Source of the DNA: Aegilops tauschii subsp. strangulata
Lineage: Eukaryota; Streptophyta; Magnoliopsida; Poales; Poaceae
Reading direction: 5' to 3'
Length of the DNA stretch: 64,000 bases
Assembly: GCF_002575655.3 (NCBI RefSeq)
Contig: NC_053038.3
Location: forward strand, 141,810,885 to 141,874,884
Below the pieces are notes generated by a model, which did no database searches, had not been told where the DNA came from, and saw only the letters and a program-made list of their open reading frames with translations. A program made the translations under genes and the position numbers. Positions 1 to 12,198 of the stretch are shown piece after piece (the stretch's first letter is position 1; each line of letters starts with the position of its first letter).

Positions 1-20
1 AGGAACCTGTAGAATCTTAG

Positions 21-1605
21 GTGTACCGCATCAGCGATCTCCCGAACGCCGTCCTTGGGGAGATCATCTCGGTTCTCCCCACCAAGGATTGCTGCCGCAC
101 CCAAGTCCTCTCAATTCGGTGGCGCCCTCTATGGCGCGTCGTGCCCCTTAATCTCGACTGTCGTCAGCTATCTCTCTTCAATGATTTTGAAATCCCAGAG
201 CCATCATCTCCTCCCACCAGGGCTCCGTTCAAAGCCTCTGCATCCCGTCATGCTACCTGAGCAAGCATACCATGCCCTGCACGGTGGACGCCTAGCTGAA
301 ATCCCCTGAATTCACAGAACTACAGCTGCTTGAGTTCTACTATTCCCCTAGAAATCACCTACCAGATACCTAATGCCATCTACCTGTGCCCTCAGCACTG
401 ATGTCCATCTCGCGGTTTTCCTCCTCTCTCCACACCGCCACCTTTGCGCTGTGCGACCTACCAGACAATCTGGAACTAAACCTTTGACTCCCATTTCTCA
501 AGAAACTTTCACTTGTGCAGGTTCGTATATCGGAGGCCTCATTGCACAACATCATCCACTTCAGTTGCCCTGCCCTGGAGTGCTTGGTGCTTGTTTTCAC
601 AGTTAGAATCGGTTGTCTCCAAATAAAGTCGCCTAACCTTGTAAGAATTGGAATTTCTTTTGATGGAAGGCAGCTCATCATCCAAGATGCCCCTTCACTT
701 CAAAGGTTGATCCTTGATTCTAGTTATTCACCATTGCAAATAACCATCCTCTCTGCGCCTAAACTGGAGACCTTGGGTGTAATACATGATCTTTGTGCTC
801 ATTTCAATATGGTATTTGGCTCCACAGTTCTTCAGGTACTTTATATTATCATCTACACTTGTAACCATAAGCTGCATTTTAAATTTCCGCGCATAAGTTA
901 TATGTCATCTTGGAGTACACATTTTGTACTAATATTATGTTCTATGCTCAATGAAGAGTTTCTCCATGGGTGGCCTATCAATGGTGTTGGATTGTGTCAA
1001 GATCTTATATATCCAAATGAATAGTTTTGATCTGAACAAGATTATTGGCTTGCTGCAATGCTTTCCATGTCTGGAGAAGTTGTATATAAAGGTGATAATT
1101 TCACGCACATTGGAAGCCCGCATATAGTGTACTAGAATTAACCGTTCAGTTGTTGCTCTTTCGATGCTCTTTTTTTAGACCTTAACTGTTTTCAATCTTC
1201 ATGTCTATTTAGGCAACAGGACGGGGTAAGAAAGTTATAACCAATCGGTGGATTCATAAGCATCGGGATTTTCTCACTTCTCATGAGATTCGATTGAAGA
1301 CAATAACGCTAGAACGATATGTAGCCAACCGTGCAAACACTAGATTTGTCACATTCTTCCTGGTGAATGTGAGGTTACTATTGTCCATCAGGCTTAAGTT
1401 TATCAGCAGCATGGTTTTGACGGATGGGTATGTGGAAGAGGAAAAAAAGGAGTTTCAGGTGGGCAAAAGAGCTTCTGAACGTGTCGGGCTTCTATTTACA
1501 ACATATTGTGGTCATAATCTAGTAAATTTTACGATCCAGGATGTTCATTCCATGGACCTGACCGATCCATTTGACTGTGACTGCCGAAAAAGGTCCTGGA
1601 GTTAG
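21..1605 (+). pseudogene. F-box/LRR/FBD protein gene, decayed, 5' end outside window
   Basis: Substrate-receptor type protein of SCF ubiquitin ligases. The first segment opens at 21 directly after an AG and an in-frame TAG, so it looks like a splice acceptor and the start codon lies upstream of the window. It encodes an F-box ([20 protein letters not shown]), then leucine-rich stretches (ISEASLHNIIHFSCPALECL; SAPKLETLGVI). A CAG/GT donor ends it at 835. Exon 957-1091 (FDLNKIIGLLQCFPCLEKLY) and exon 1213-1605 (LTSHEIRLKTITLERY; ending near VHSMDLTDPFD, an FBD-type tail) join in phase 0. The first exon is broken: the F-box frame stops at 258-260, the LRR frame lies two bases away, and a TGA sits at 485-487. 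Splice sites are inferred by eye. Family assignment is firm; function is probably lost. Confidence 0.75.
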
Positions 1606-1900
1606 ATGTTGTTGCCCTTTTCAACCTGGGTTTTTTGTAAACCTGATGAACAATTAACCCTCGTGCTTTTGTACAGTTTGTAAGCTGGAGTTAGATGTTC
1701 TTGCCCTTTTCAACTTGGCTGTGACTGTCATATTTTCTTTGAAGCAAGACAAATGGCTTGCCAGTCGTTTAATTTAGAGTGAAATATTGTAACAACTAAC
1801 AAATCCCAACCAAGGGAAATAACATCACTCTCGCCGGCTGCTTGAGCTCACTGTGCATTACAGAAGCCAAGTGATTAGCCCCCACCAGCACCCACAAACT
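1606..1900. other. 3' flank of F-box gene, no gene seen
   Basis: AT-rich sequence with two near-repeats of a phrase around 'ttagatgtt.ttgcccttttcaac' (1600-1625 and 1690-1715), consistent with a small duplication in the 3' UTR. No coding segment is supported. Confidence 0.4.
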
Positions 1901-2034
1901 TATTTCGAACAAGCACATCAAATGGGCTGTAAATTTTCATAGGAAAGGCTGCATGACCATGACAGATTTGGATTCTGACATTTGGGACCCGCGAGGAAAT
2001 AGCCTATCCAAGGTGGTGTCGACTTACTAGCCAG

Positions 2035-5000
2035 TCAACAAACAATTCTGCCTACCAGCCGTTGGACTGACATCTGTCGTGTATCTTCTATCTCTTGTCT
2101 TCTTCTTCCTCCAGCCACCCAAACAAAAGCACCCCGTCGGCTCCGCCTGCTCCCGCCTCCCATGGCTGGCTGCGCCTCCGCCGCCCTACCGTACGTACCC
2201 TCCAACGTTGGCCAGTCCCTCCCTCTATTCCCCCACACGTCCTGTTATTCTCTGGCGATGTTAGCCCCAACACGCACCCGCACCCGAACCAGTCAACCCT
2301 CGTACTCCCCTCCGCCTGCGACTGGACCGGCGCATCTTCCACAGCTCATGTTCGTTCCGTCCGAGGCCTCGCTGTCGTCCTCCGCCTTGCGGCCTTAGTT
2401 CGCTCGCCGTGCACGGTGCGCCGCCCTCTTGCATTGTCAACATCGTCAACAACCGAGAGGAACAAGGAGATGACTGTACGTGGAGAGGATGACAGTAGGG
2501 ACCCACCAGCGTCATGGCAGTACGCAAGCAAGTGCCTCTATATTACAAGCCCAAAAATATTGTTCCTCCTAATGGTTGGACATCTGGGGCTCACGACATT
2601 GTCAACGTAGTCAATAAACGAGAGAATTACACTACGAGCGGCTGACACCAGCGACCCAGCAGGTCATGCAGTTTTTTTAGGAACAAGCAGTTGTTATTTA
2701 TACTAGTTTTAGTGACGGATCAGGGTAACAATGGGGCTGTGGCCCGTCTAGCCAGGGTTTTATTTATGTTTACCACATCATGAGCCCAGTTGTGTTTTTT
2801 TCTTACTGAAAATGGCTAGCCCAGTTCTATTTTTTTAAGAAATACCCAAACGAGGCCTACTTGCTTTATTAGCCCTGCTGGGCTGCAAATCTTTCAAGAC
2901 GAGGAGAGTTTCATTCGGTTTGCCCAGAAATGGGCTATACATTTTTAAAGCACATCAAACCGGGAATTAGTTTCAAATTTTTTTCATTACAAGATTTTAA
3001 ATTCCATTGATTTTTATGCGTGGACAATCATTTGGATTTTATATTTATATAAATTATTTTTCAAAGTAGTTTGAATGTGAATCGATATTTCGGGATTAAA
3101 AATAGTTGACCGCACCAAAATATGCAAAATTTCGTATACTTTTTAACCGTGGCCACAATATGGGGTGTAATGCTAACAAAAAGAAGATGGGCTCCAAAAA
3201 AATTCTTAAGAATTAGCAAATGGGCTGTACATTATTAGAAATAATGCACACGAGAGCAGTGACTGTTGGATGTCCATCCAACGGCTGTCGTGCTTCTTCA
3301 ATCTCTGCTCTTCCTGCTCTAGCCGCTCAAACAAGCGCCGGCGGGACTGCCTGCTCCCTCCTCCCGCGGCCGGCTATGCTGCCGCGCAGGCCGCACCGCC
3401 CCACCGTACTCGCATCGCTGGCCTAGCCATCCCTCTACTCACCCACACCTGCTGTTATTCTCCGGGGATGGCAGACAAACCAGTAAACCCTCGTACTCCT
3501 CCGCGTGGGAATCAACTGCCGAGTCTTTCCTGGCTCCGTGTCGTTCCCTTCCTAGGCCTCATCGTCGTCCACCGCCCTGGTGCTCTCGGCGCGGCCTGGT
3601 CAACATGGTCAATGAACGACATCCATCGGAAGTGGACTGTACGTGGAGAGGCTGACAGCTGGGTCCACGGCGGCGCGCAAGGAAATGCCTCCTTATTACG
3701 TGCAAAATGATGATTCCTCCACCTGACAGCTAGGACCCACGGGAAGGGCTTCTGTATTTCACGAAAAAAACGTTCCCCCCGCTGACAGGTCGGACCCACC
3801 AGCTATATCTTCACACGCAAGGAAGTGCCTCCTTATTACACAAAAAAATGAATACCCCCTGCTAGCTGGGACCCACCATAGTGTGTGGCTGACTTGTGGG
3901 CCTACTAAGTTGACGGGGCCGGAGGGCTTTGTCAACTTAGTCAATATGAACGATTCTAGCTCCAGTGACCGTACGATGTCCATCCAACGGCCATAGTGCT
4001 TCTTCAACCTCTGGTCTTCTTGCTCCAGCCGCCCAAAGCAGTGCCGGTCGTGCCGCCTGCTCCTGCCTCCCGTGGCCGGCTGTGCTGCCGCGAAGTCCTC
4101 ACCGCCCCCATACTACTCCCACCGCTGGCCATGCCATCCCTCCACTCACCCACCCCCCTGTTATTCTGCGGCGACGGTAGCCTCACACCGCAGCCGAACC
4201 AGTGAACCCTCGTACTCCCCTCTGCGTGGGCATCCACTGCCGCGTCTTCCCCGGGTCCGCGTCGTCCCCTCCCTAGGCCTCGCTGCCGTCCACCACTTTG
4301 GTGCTCTCGGCGCGGTGTGGTCAATGTGGTCAACGACCGACTTCCATCGAAAGAGTACTGTACATGGAGAGGCTGACAGCTCGGTCCACGGCCACAGCTC
4401 GGTCCACGGCCACAACCCAGTTTTTTTATGATTTGCCAAGTAAGTCGCTTTGTCAGGCCTATTGGGCTGCAAATCTTTCAAGACGAGGATAGATTCATTC
4501 GGCTGGCCGAGAAAATGGCCTATCAGTAATGAGAAATGGGCTGTAGATTTTTAAAACACATCAAACCGGCAATTAGTTTCAAATTTCTTTTTTTCATTTG
4601 GAGATTTTAAATTGCAATTATTTTTATGCGTGGACAATTTGTTGGATTTTATATTGATATACATTTATTTTTAAAATCAGTTTGAATGTGACTCAAAATT
4701 TCAGGATTAAAAACAGTTCGGACCGCACCGAAATATGCAAAATTTCGTATAATTTTTTAACCGTGGCCACAATATGGGTTGTAATGCTAACAAAAAGAAT
4801 ATGGGCTCCAAAAAAACCTTAAGAATTAGCAAATGGGCTGTAAATTATTAGAAATAATGGCAGATGGGCTGTATGTTGTTTTTCACAGATTTGAGGCTTT
4901 CCTAAAAAAAAGGTTGACGCACAAGCAGTGACTGTTGGATGTCCATCCAACGGCCGTCGTGCTTCTTCAATCTCTGCTCTTCCTGCTCTAGACGCTCAAA

Positions 5001-6330
5001 CAAGCGCCGGCGGGACTGCCTGCTCCCTCCTCCCCGCGGCCGGCTGTGCTGCCGCGTAGGCCTCACCGCCCCATCGTACTCCCATCGCTGGCCTAGCCAT
5101 CCCTCTACTCACCCACACCTGCTATTATTCTCCGGCAACAGTAGATGGACCAGTAAACCCTCATACAGAGTCGTACTCCCCTCCGCGTGGGAAACAACTG
5201 GCGAGTCTTCCCTGGCTCCATGTCGTTCCCTTCCTAGGCCTCGCCGTCGTCCACCGCCCTGGTGCTCTCGGCGCGGCCTGGTCAACGTGGTCAACGACCG
5301 ACATGCATCTGAAGTGGACTCTACGTGGAGAGGCTGACAGCTGGGTCCACGGCCGCACGCAAGGAAATGCCTCCTTATTACGCGCAAAATAATGATTCCT
5401 CCACCTAACATCTGGGACCCACCAAAAGGGCCTCTGTATTTCGCGAAAAAAATGTTACTGCCGCTGACAGCTCGGACCCACTAGCTATATCTTCGCACGC
5501 AAGGAAGTGCCTCCTTATTACGCACAAAAAAATGAATACTCCCCCTGCTAGCTGTGACCCAGTATAGTGGCAGGCTCACTTGTGGGCCTCTAAGTTGACG
5601 GGGATGGAGGGCTTTGTCAACTTAGTCAATATGCACGATTCTAGCTCCAGTGACCGTACGATGTCCATCCAACAGCCGTAGTGCTTCTTCAACCTCTGGT
5701 CTTCTTGCTCCAGCCGCCCAAACCAGCGCCGGTCGTGCCTGGTGCTCCTGCCTCCCGTGGCCGGTTGCAATGCCGTAGAGGCCTCACCGCCCCCTACTAC
5801 TCCCACTGCTGGCCAGGCCATTCCTCTACTCACCCACACCCCCTGTTATTCTGCGGCGACGGTAGCCTCACACCGCAGCGAACCAGTGAACCCTCATAAT
5901 CCTCTATGCGTGGGCATCCACTGTCGCGTCTTCCCCGGCTCCGCGTCGTCCCCTTCCTAGGCCTCGCTGTCGTCCACTGCCCTGGTGCTCTCGGCGCGGC
6001 CTGGTCAACATGGTCAAGGAACGGCTTCCATCCGACGTGGACTGTACGTGGAGAGGCTAATAGCTGGGTCCACGGCCGCAGCAAGGAAGTGCCTCCTTAT
6101 TACGCGGAAAATATTGATTCCTCCACCTGACAGCAGGGACCCACCGGACGGGCAACCGTATTTCACGAAAAAAATGTTTCCCACTGACTGCTGGGACCTA
6201 CCAGCTACATCTTCGCACGCAAGGAAGTGCGTCCAGGCAAAAAAAAACCGATTCGCCCCCCTGACTGCTGGGACCCACCATCTACATCTTCACACGGAAG
6301 GAAGTGCCTCACAGTTGGGACCCACCTGTT
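2035..6330. repeat. Array of about five related modules inside CACTA A
   Basis: Modules start near 2035, 3250, 3960, 4930 and 5650. Each carries the same order of phrases: 'gtccatccaacggc', 'cttcttcaacctctggtctt', 'ccgccggcgctgg'-like sequence on the complementary strand, 'ttcctaggcctcg', 'ggagaggctgacagctgggt', then short units built on 'gggacccacc...aaggaagtgcctccttatta'. Modules 2, 3 and 4 are separated by a shared AT-rich spacer (for example 2930-3240 and 4500-4920). The same modules occur reversed in elements B and C. The many short open frames here are on both strands, are not conserved between modules and are not genes. Confidence 0.75.
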
Positions 6331-6479
6331 CGAAGCATACGTAGCATTGTCATTCTGGTCGCGAACGTGTACGTACATACTTGTCGATGTAGAGGCACGC
6401 ACGTGTCGTAGTAGAGGCACACACGTAGTATGTACACGTACGTACAGCGGCCAGGGTGCAAGAAAGAAAATACGGCCAC

Positions 6480-7099
6480 GCACGTACATACCGCCACCCC
6501 AGAGGCAACACCACGGGGTCCTGTTCATCCACCCCCACCGGGCACTGTTCATCGAAACCCCCCCCAGCAACGCTCACTGTTCATCCAGAGGCAGCATCGA
6601 TCGGCTTCAGTTAGCAGTAGTAGTGAACGAATCGCTCGATCGGGTTCAGTTAACAGCCATCGATCGATCGCTCGGGTTCAGTAACGCGTAGCCTGTAGTG
6701 CAATCACTCGGGTTCAGTTAGAGCCCAACGCCTCGCTCGGGTTCAGTTAGAGCCCAATGCCTCGCACCCACGCGCGTGCGTGTACATGAGAAACGTGCAT
6801 CGCTCGGCCCCGACCACCCATCATAACCGGGAACACCCCGATATTTTCCTCGCCCTTGCTTCTACCACTGTTTTTTCCGTCATGGACGGCCCAAAGAATG
6901 TCATGCAGCCGCGTCTCCGGCCCGCCCAGGACGAAAAGCCCATTTTCTGTCATGATTTTTTGTCATAGAAGTAGGAGCCCACCACATCTATGATGATACC
7001 AGGTTTTTTCACAATTATCGTCATAGAAGTGTCATAAGTATGACAGAAAAAAAATTCGTTCGGCCCAAAATGTCACGGACGTGTCTTTTTATTGTAGTG
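6480..7099 (-). repeat. Terminal and subterminal repeat block of CACTA A
   Basis: Contains several copies of 'cgggttcagtta' and 'ctgttcatcc' (6525-6760), then the conserved terminal 250 bp with 'cccattttctgtcatgattt' and 'gaagtaggagcccaccacat'. In CACTA elements clustered subterminal motifs are binding sites for the TnpA-type protein; that role is inferred here. The block is the mirror image of 12355-13130 and 57063-57860. Confidence 0.75.
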
Positions 7100-7537
7100 C
7101 AAATTTGCCATCAAATCAATGTTTACATGCCGTGAAGTAGGATTAGGAATTTATGGCTATTTTTATGCATATGCAGAGATTATGGTTTGATTTTTAAGCA
7201 GATTTGTCTATGTACAGACCAATCTTGAAGAAAATAATGGCACAAACATATGTAGATCATTCAAAATCAATTATCAAGTCCTGGCTAGGAATTATTAGCA
7301 CGAACACTAACCCTAGTCGGATTACTAGCAGAAATGATTTCCACAGATGAATCAACTAATCACTTATCACTTGTACCATTCAAACAATTAATACACTACA
7401 CGGATCTAACGAAACTTACTTAGACTTCATGGATTGGGAGAACATAACCATAGGATTTCTATTCCAAAAAGCGGGAGGCAAGAGTAACCGGAAACCCTAG
7501 GATCTATGTGAGACATAAATGGGTATAGATGACTAAC
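7100..7537 (-). other. Intron-like host sequence between exon and CACTA A
   Basis: AT-rich, without a coding segment. It begins immediately outside the CACTA terminus and runs to the splice donor of the minus-strand exon at 7538-7786, so it reads as the first part of that gene's first intron. The rest of the gene is missing or displaced by element A. Confidence 0.45.
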
Positions 7538-7786
7538 CAGTTGTCCGTCGTCGTCGGAGTGGTCACCAGAGTCGTCACCGGGGTCGTCGCCCGAGTCGTC
7601 ACCAGAGTCGGTGTGGAACTCCGCCTTCGGCTGTGGAAGCTCGATGCCGTCGACGACATCAGGGTGCAGCGATAACTTGCCGGCGGTGACGGCAACCTCT
7701 GTCTCCATCTCCATGCCGTGCTCCGGTGGTTTAGCGGCCATGGCGTCGCCACCCCCTCCAATGGGGCGCTTCGGCGGCATCCTCAT
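7538..7786 (-). CDS. First coding exon of an unrecognised acidic protein, partial
   Basis: Starts at ATG 7786 and encodes 83 residues before a GTTAGT donor (GT at 7537-7536), leaving phase 0. The N-terminus is MRMPPKRPIGGGGD; the middle is mixed; the end is an aspartate/serine run with repeated DDSGDD and DDPGDD units followed by HSDDDGQL. Frame without the splice would stop at 7427. The upstream GC-rich flank (7787-8030) and a TATA-like 'atattaat' near 7885-7892 fit a 5' UTR and promoter on the minus strand. No downstream exon is found before the CACTA insertion at 7099. I do not recognise the family. Confidence 0.4.
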
Positions 7787-8828
7787 AAACTGACGACTTT
7801 AAGGACTGAGAGCAGCGTCGAGGATGCAAGCGGAGAGAGAGGATTGTGTGTGTGGCGAGGATGGGGGTGCGGCCGCTCAGGCGCACCATTAATATGGAGT
7901 AGTGGGAGTAGTGGGAGAGAGACGGGTGGCGGTCAAACCGATGGCTCGCTTCCCGGTGAGCCTGCATACCAGACTGCTGGCATGCCTACCGTCGTTTCAC
8001 ATAGCTACTCGCACGCCTCCCGATGACACTGCGTAGCGAGCACGCCTCCGTCAATTAACACACCTGCACGCACGCCTCCCGGTCTGCCTGCGTGGTGGAC
8101 TGCTCGAATGCGTCCCGTCAACTCACGCCTGCTCGCACGGCACACAGGTCGTGCGACAGCACGTATATTATTTTTCTATTTGGATGATTAATGCCGCCGC
8201 TTTATTGCTTAACCAAAGCATGGCACATATCCATTGTTGGTCTAACGCTCACGATTCCAATAAATAATCTGTTTGGGCTATTGGTTCCCAATTATTAATA
8301 ATCTCTCGTTTGTAATTAGATAAAGATTACATAAAAAATGGTCTCAAATTTGACAAAAAAAGTACAATGCCACTTTGTATTGGTGTCCATATGACAACAC
8401 GATAAGTTTCATGAACTTCAAATAAGTTTTGGATGTACTAGAATTTAAAAATCAAGATTCTCAATGTTTGAAATTTGTTGCACGGGGAGTAAACATGCAC
8501 CCAGTGAGACACATGTGTTTTTGCAATCAATTTAGGTGCACTGTCACGTGTGCATGTAGCTCAAATTTGATTTTTGCACATTATACCCGTAGAAAATCAA
8601 TCAATTAATGTACTAAAACGTCTTAATGATCTCTGTTTTTTTTGAAATTAAAACGTCCCTCCTTTGGTAACATATGTTCACCGCGGGATAATTAATTTAA
8701 CATGCATCATAGTTGCCGTGGATTCGCGGTGTGTGTGTGGGTGTGTGCGTCTGGGGGGTGGCGGGTGGCTTGTAGTACACTACGAGTTGTGAGCCACCGT
8801 GCGGGTTGGCCGTTTGTTAGGCAGACCG
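7787..8828. other. Promoter-side and intergenic stretch
   Basis: 7930-8150 has degenerate direct repeats of 'gcacgcctcc' within a GC-rich stretch; 8160-8800 is AT-rich and shows no gene, RNA or clear transposon terminus. Confidence 0.35.
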
Positions 8829-11000
8829 GTGCCACATCAGAGTCGTGAATTCGTTATTTAAAACATTACACAACCCTTTCACACATACATGTTTTGGCCA
8901 CATGCAGTCGATGGTTGTCCTACACGACACCCGATACTCGCGTGTGACGCTTTCTATGGGCCCGCGAGGTCGTCGTCCATCACTTTGACGAACAGCCGAC
9001 AATAAGGTTAATTTGACCAGCATGGTAGAATCTTTTTTGTTTGTGTTACGGTGGTATATAGTACGCGTCGAATAGGTGGGAGGGGACTAGCATATATACG
9101 ATAAGTACGTGTCCGTGAACAAGTACACCTCACTCAGTGTCGGGACTTTTCCGTTTCCGAGGAACGTGCCACATCAAAATTGTAAAATTGGCTATTCAAA
9201 CATCACACAACACCTCTTTGCGCCACATGCATGCAGTCGGTGGTTATACTAGCTAGGACACTCACATGTGACGCTTCTATCTGTGGGCCCATGAGGCCAT
9301 CCTCGATGCATGCATGCACCACTTTGACCTGCATCAGGAGAGGTTAATTAATTTCACCATCGATGAGGATTCTTTTTCGGTTGTACGTATTACGGTAGGA
9401 GCATATAGTATGCGTTGAAGAGGGGGGAAGGGGACCATCATATGTAGTACGCTTCATGAACCTCGCTCTTTGTGGGTGCATGGTTTACAGTTTTTGAGGC
9501 ATGTGGCACATCAAAGTTGTGCATTTTCGGTGTTCAACATATATATGTTTGGCCCACATGCAAAGCGATGGTGGTTGTCCTCTCGCACCCACTTAAGCGG
9601 TTATCAGCGATGTCGATGCTTTCCATCTGTGGGCCCGCTTGGTCCATCACTACTTTTTGCCTGACAGCGAGAGAGGTTAATTTGACTTAGGAGGGGATTA
9701 TTATTTTTGCTTGTAATATGGTGTGTGTGTGTGTATAGGTCATGCTCTGGAATGACATGCATGATACAGTTTGAGCACACACATGCATGTGTATGCATGA
9801 ATCTGTACCATCGAGTCGAAGTGGCTAGTACAACGACATGTCATAAACCGATCTCGCTCTGTGTGGGGAGTGTACGATTTTGGATGCACGCGTCACATCA
9901 ATGTTGTGAAATGGTATTCAAACATGCATGCACGCATCACTTCCATACATATGCATGTAGTGGTTGCCTTCGAACGGTACACTCCCTCGCGTGGTTATTG
10001 GCAACAAGCCTATATATTCGTGGGCCCGCGTGGACATCCCTGATCACCTTGACCGACAACAAGATAGGTTACAATGGTGAATTCTTCATTTAGTTCGTGG
10101 TATCGTAGTATAGGTCATGGTGAGATTCAGACCTAATTAAGTTTGAGCGCATATACTATGCACGCATGCATGCATGAATCCCCGCCGTCGGCTTGAAGTG
10201 TGGTGTAACATACATATGCATTGTTAACCTAACCCTCACTCAGTGTGGGGATTTCTAGTCCGAAATCACGGTGCCACATCAAAGTTGTTCCATTGTGTAC
10301 TCAAAAGCACACCTCTCCATACATATGTTTGGGCCACACGCATGCAGTGGTTGTCTTTGGGGACTAGCTACTTGCGTGATTATTGGCGAGCTAGCCCATC
10401 TCCGGGATCACATGGACGGCCATTACTTTGACCAACAACAAGAGAGAGGTTGTACGACCAAGGTGGATTATTCTTGATTTGTTTTACGATCCGTCTTGGT
10501 GAGATGCCTCTCTAGCCCGTTGACTGAAAGTGTGTGTGTGGGGGGGGGTGCTACTTCGCACTTTGCTAGGTGAACCTCGGTTGGGGGGCATGCATTCATA
10601 GCTTAGGATTCCCTTCGTGTCGACATGAGGGGGGCTGCTAGCTACTTCGCACTTTGCTAGGTGAACCTCGGTTGGGGAGGCATGCATTCATAGCTTAGGA
10701 TTCCCTTCGTGCCGACACGAGGGAGGGGGGCTGCTAGCTACTTTGCACTTTGCTAGGTGAACCTCAGTTGGGGCGAAGGGGCATGCATTCATAGCTTAGG
10801 ATTCCCTTCGTGCCGACACGAGGGGGGTGGGGGCAAGCAATACCATGCGCTTTGCGAGATAGGTGCCACATCGAAGTTGCATTTGGTATTTGAAAATCAA
10901 AGCACCCTTTTCATACATAAATTTGGTCCACATGCAAGTGTGTTCGTGTTTTGACCCTCTCCCGCGTCATCTTTTGTCAAATTTATGAACATTAGACAAG
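8829..11000. repeat. Degenerate tandem array, six units of roughly 340-390 bp (one 590 bp)
   Basis: The landmark 'gtgccacatcaaagttgt' and variants recur at 8829, 9166, 9503, 9891, 10271 and 10863 (intervals 337, 337, 388, 380, 592). Units share the order: 'cactcagtgtgggga', landmark, 'acatatgtttggccacatgca', 'gtggttgtc', 'gtgggcccgc', 'catcactttgacc', 'acaagagaggttaattt'. Copies differ by many substitutions and indels, so the array is old. The longest interval is caused by a nested short repeat (10551-10830). No coding potential is seen. Confidence 0.75.
10551..10830. repeat. Nested tandem repeat, three units of 91-96 bp
   Basis: Units begin 'ctacttcgcactttgctagg' at 10551, 10642 and 10738. 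Each contains 'tgaacctcggttgggg', 'gcatgcattcatagctta' and 'ggattcccttcgtg', and ends in a variable G run. The units are nearly identical, so they are far younger than the array that contains them. Confidence 0.85.
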
Positions 11001-11539
11001 TCGGATGATGCAACGGACACGGTTCACTCAAACTAATCGTGTGTATTGGGCTCCACGAGGCTTCCCCTCTCAAAAATATCTACCCTCCTGCAGCTGTTTT
11101 CTGTTTGATAACACATGGTTATTGTGTTTCGACCACGTGTGATGTATCTTGTTCCCAATCACGCCTGCATCCCTCGAAAATATATGCCCGCCTCGAGGGT
11201 TTTTCTATTTCATAACACACGGTTGTTATCTCCGGACTGTGTGCGATGCACCATCATCAAAATTTTCAATAGCCCCGGCATTTCACTCCCGCGTTTGACT
11301 CCCGCATAGTAAAATTTTCAGTACCCGTGTCATTTCCTCAAACACCCCCCCTCCACACACACACACACACACACACCCCAAAACCTCCTCGGGCGTGAGC
11401 ACACACACATACCCTCCCTCGCTCAAAATCCTAGCAAGGTCTGTGCCGTCGCCGCAAGGCCTCCATTGTCAACATCTGCCGGTTTGCCCGTGCAGCTTAC
11501 CCACCAATCTCCATACCCAGGCCGCCCTGAGTTTCTTAG
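11001..11539. other. 5' flank of the 11540 gene, with a (CA)n microsatellite at 11354-11376
   Basis: Holds two related short stretches around 'ataacacacggttgttat' (11108-11130 and 11213-11235), a CA-dinucleotide run of about 11 units, then GC-rich leader-like sequence up to ATG 11540. No other feature is supported. Confidence 0.4.
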
Positions 11540-12198
11540 ATGATGCCTGCCAAACACCCCCTATCCCATAGATCCCCATCCCCATTCCCCGCATCAGAGC
11601 GTGGCATCCTAAGCTCGGCTACGCTTCCCGTGGAGCTCGAGGAGCGACTGGCCCAAAAGAGGTGTATCGCGGTCTCATCGCTCGACGTCGCCGAGGAAGC
11701 TGACGACCATTACTGGCTGCAGACACTCAATCAGCGGGCTATAGTATGCGGGTATGTCGCGGACGCCGGCTATGACATCGAGGTCATCGATAGCAACGGC
11801 CTGAGGTGGGCTATGTCACAGGTTAAGTGGCCCACCCTAACCCCTCGGGTTCAACCGCCGTCGATCTCATCCATGGCCCCGCCGCTGATCTACTCTGGCT
11901 CGCTATCAAGAATTTTCCATCCTACATCGCCATCGAGCCCCTTTTGTCATTACTGTTGGGATCCATAGCTTCCAAGTCGGCCCTCATCGACGGCGACCAC
12001 GAGGAGGGCACCCTCTCCGGCTCTTCCAAGGGGAAAGAGCCCATCTGCTCTTCCAAGAGGAAAGCGCCCGTCTGCGACATCAGGGAGGGCACCCTGCGGC
12101 CGTGCTCTTCCAAGAGGAAGGAGCCCATCTGCGACAACATGGAGCGCATCCAGGGTCCATGCTCTTCCCATGGGAACGAGCCCATCCGTGACAAGTGA
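11540..12198 (+). pseudogene. Unrecognised gene with repeated Ser-Lys-Arg motif, frame broken
   Basis: The first frame (11540-11968) encodes an N-terminus with PVELEERLAQKRCIAVSS, DDHYWLQTLNQRAIVCGYV and YDIEVIDSNGLRWAMSQVKW, which reads as a folded domain. Around 11830-11860 sensible sequence moves to the other frame (11827-12198): LLWLAIKNFPSYIAIEPLL, then a basic tail with CSSKRKEPICD-like units repeated about four times, ending in stop at 12196-12198. Either a one-base indel or a short unseen intron joins the two. A GC-rich leader precedes the start. Downstream only 156 bp separate the stop from CACTA element B. I do not recognise the family. Confidence 0.45.

Larger units (their letters stand above)
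1900..7099 (-). mobile_element. CACTA-type DNA transposon A, non-autonomous, left end not recognised
   Basis: The right end reads GTAGTG at 7094-7099. Its reverse complement begins CACTACAATAAAAAGACAC and matches the termini at 12355 and 57063, giving a minus-strand orientation. Inside the terminus lie a subterminal block (6480-7099) and a long array of repeated modules (about 2035-6330). No transposase frame is seen, so movement would depend on enzyme supplied from elsewhere. No matching CACTA terminus is visible on the left; the boundary near 1900 is only where module-like phrases such as 'caaatgggctgtaaatttt' first appear. The element is either truncated or has a diverged end. CACTA superfamily is well supported; the family name is not attempted. 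Confidence 0.7.

Noticed and set aside
2626..2640. CACTACGAGCGG as possible left terminus of CACTA A
   Set aside because: The following bases do not match the shared terminal sequence, and module sequence extends on both sides.
10551..10830. CRISPR-like regular repeats
   Set aside because: Repeats are 91-96 bp with no unique spacers and lie in a plant nuclear context.
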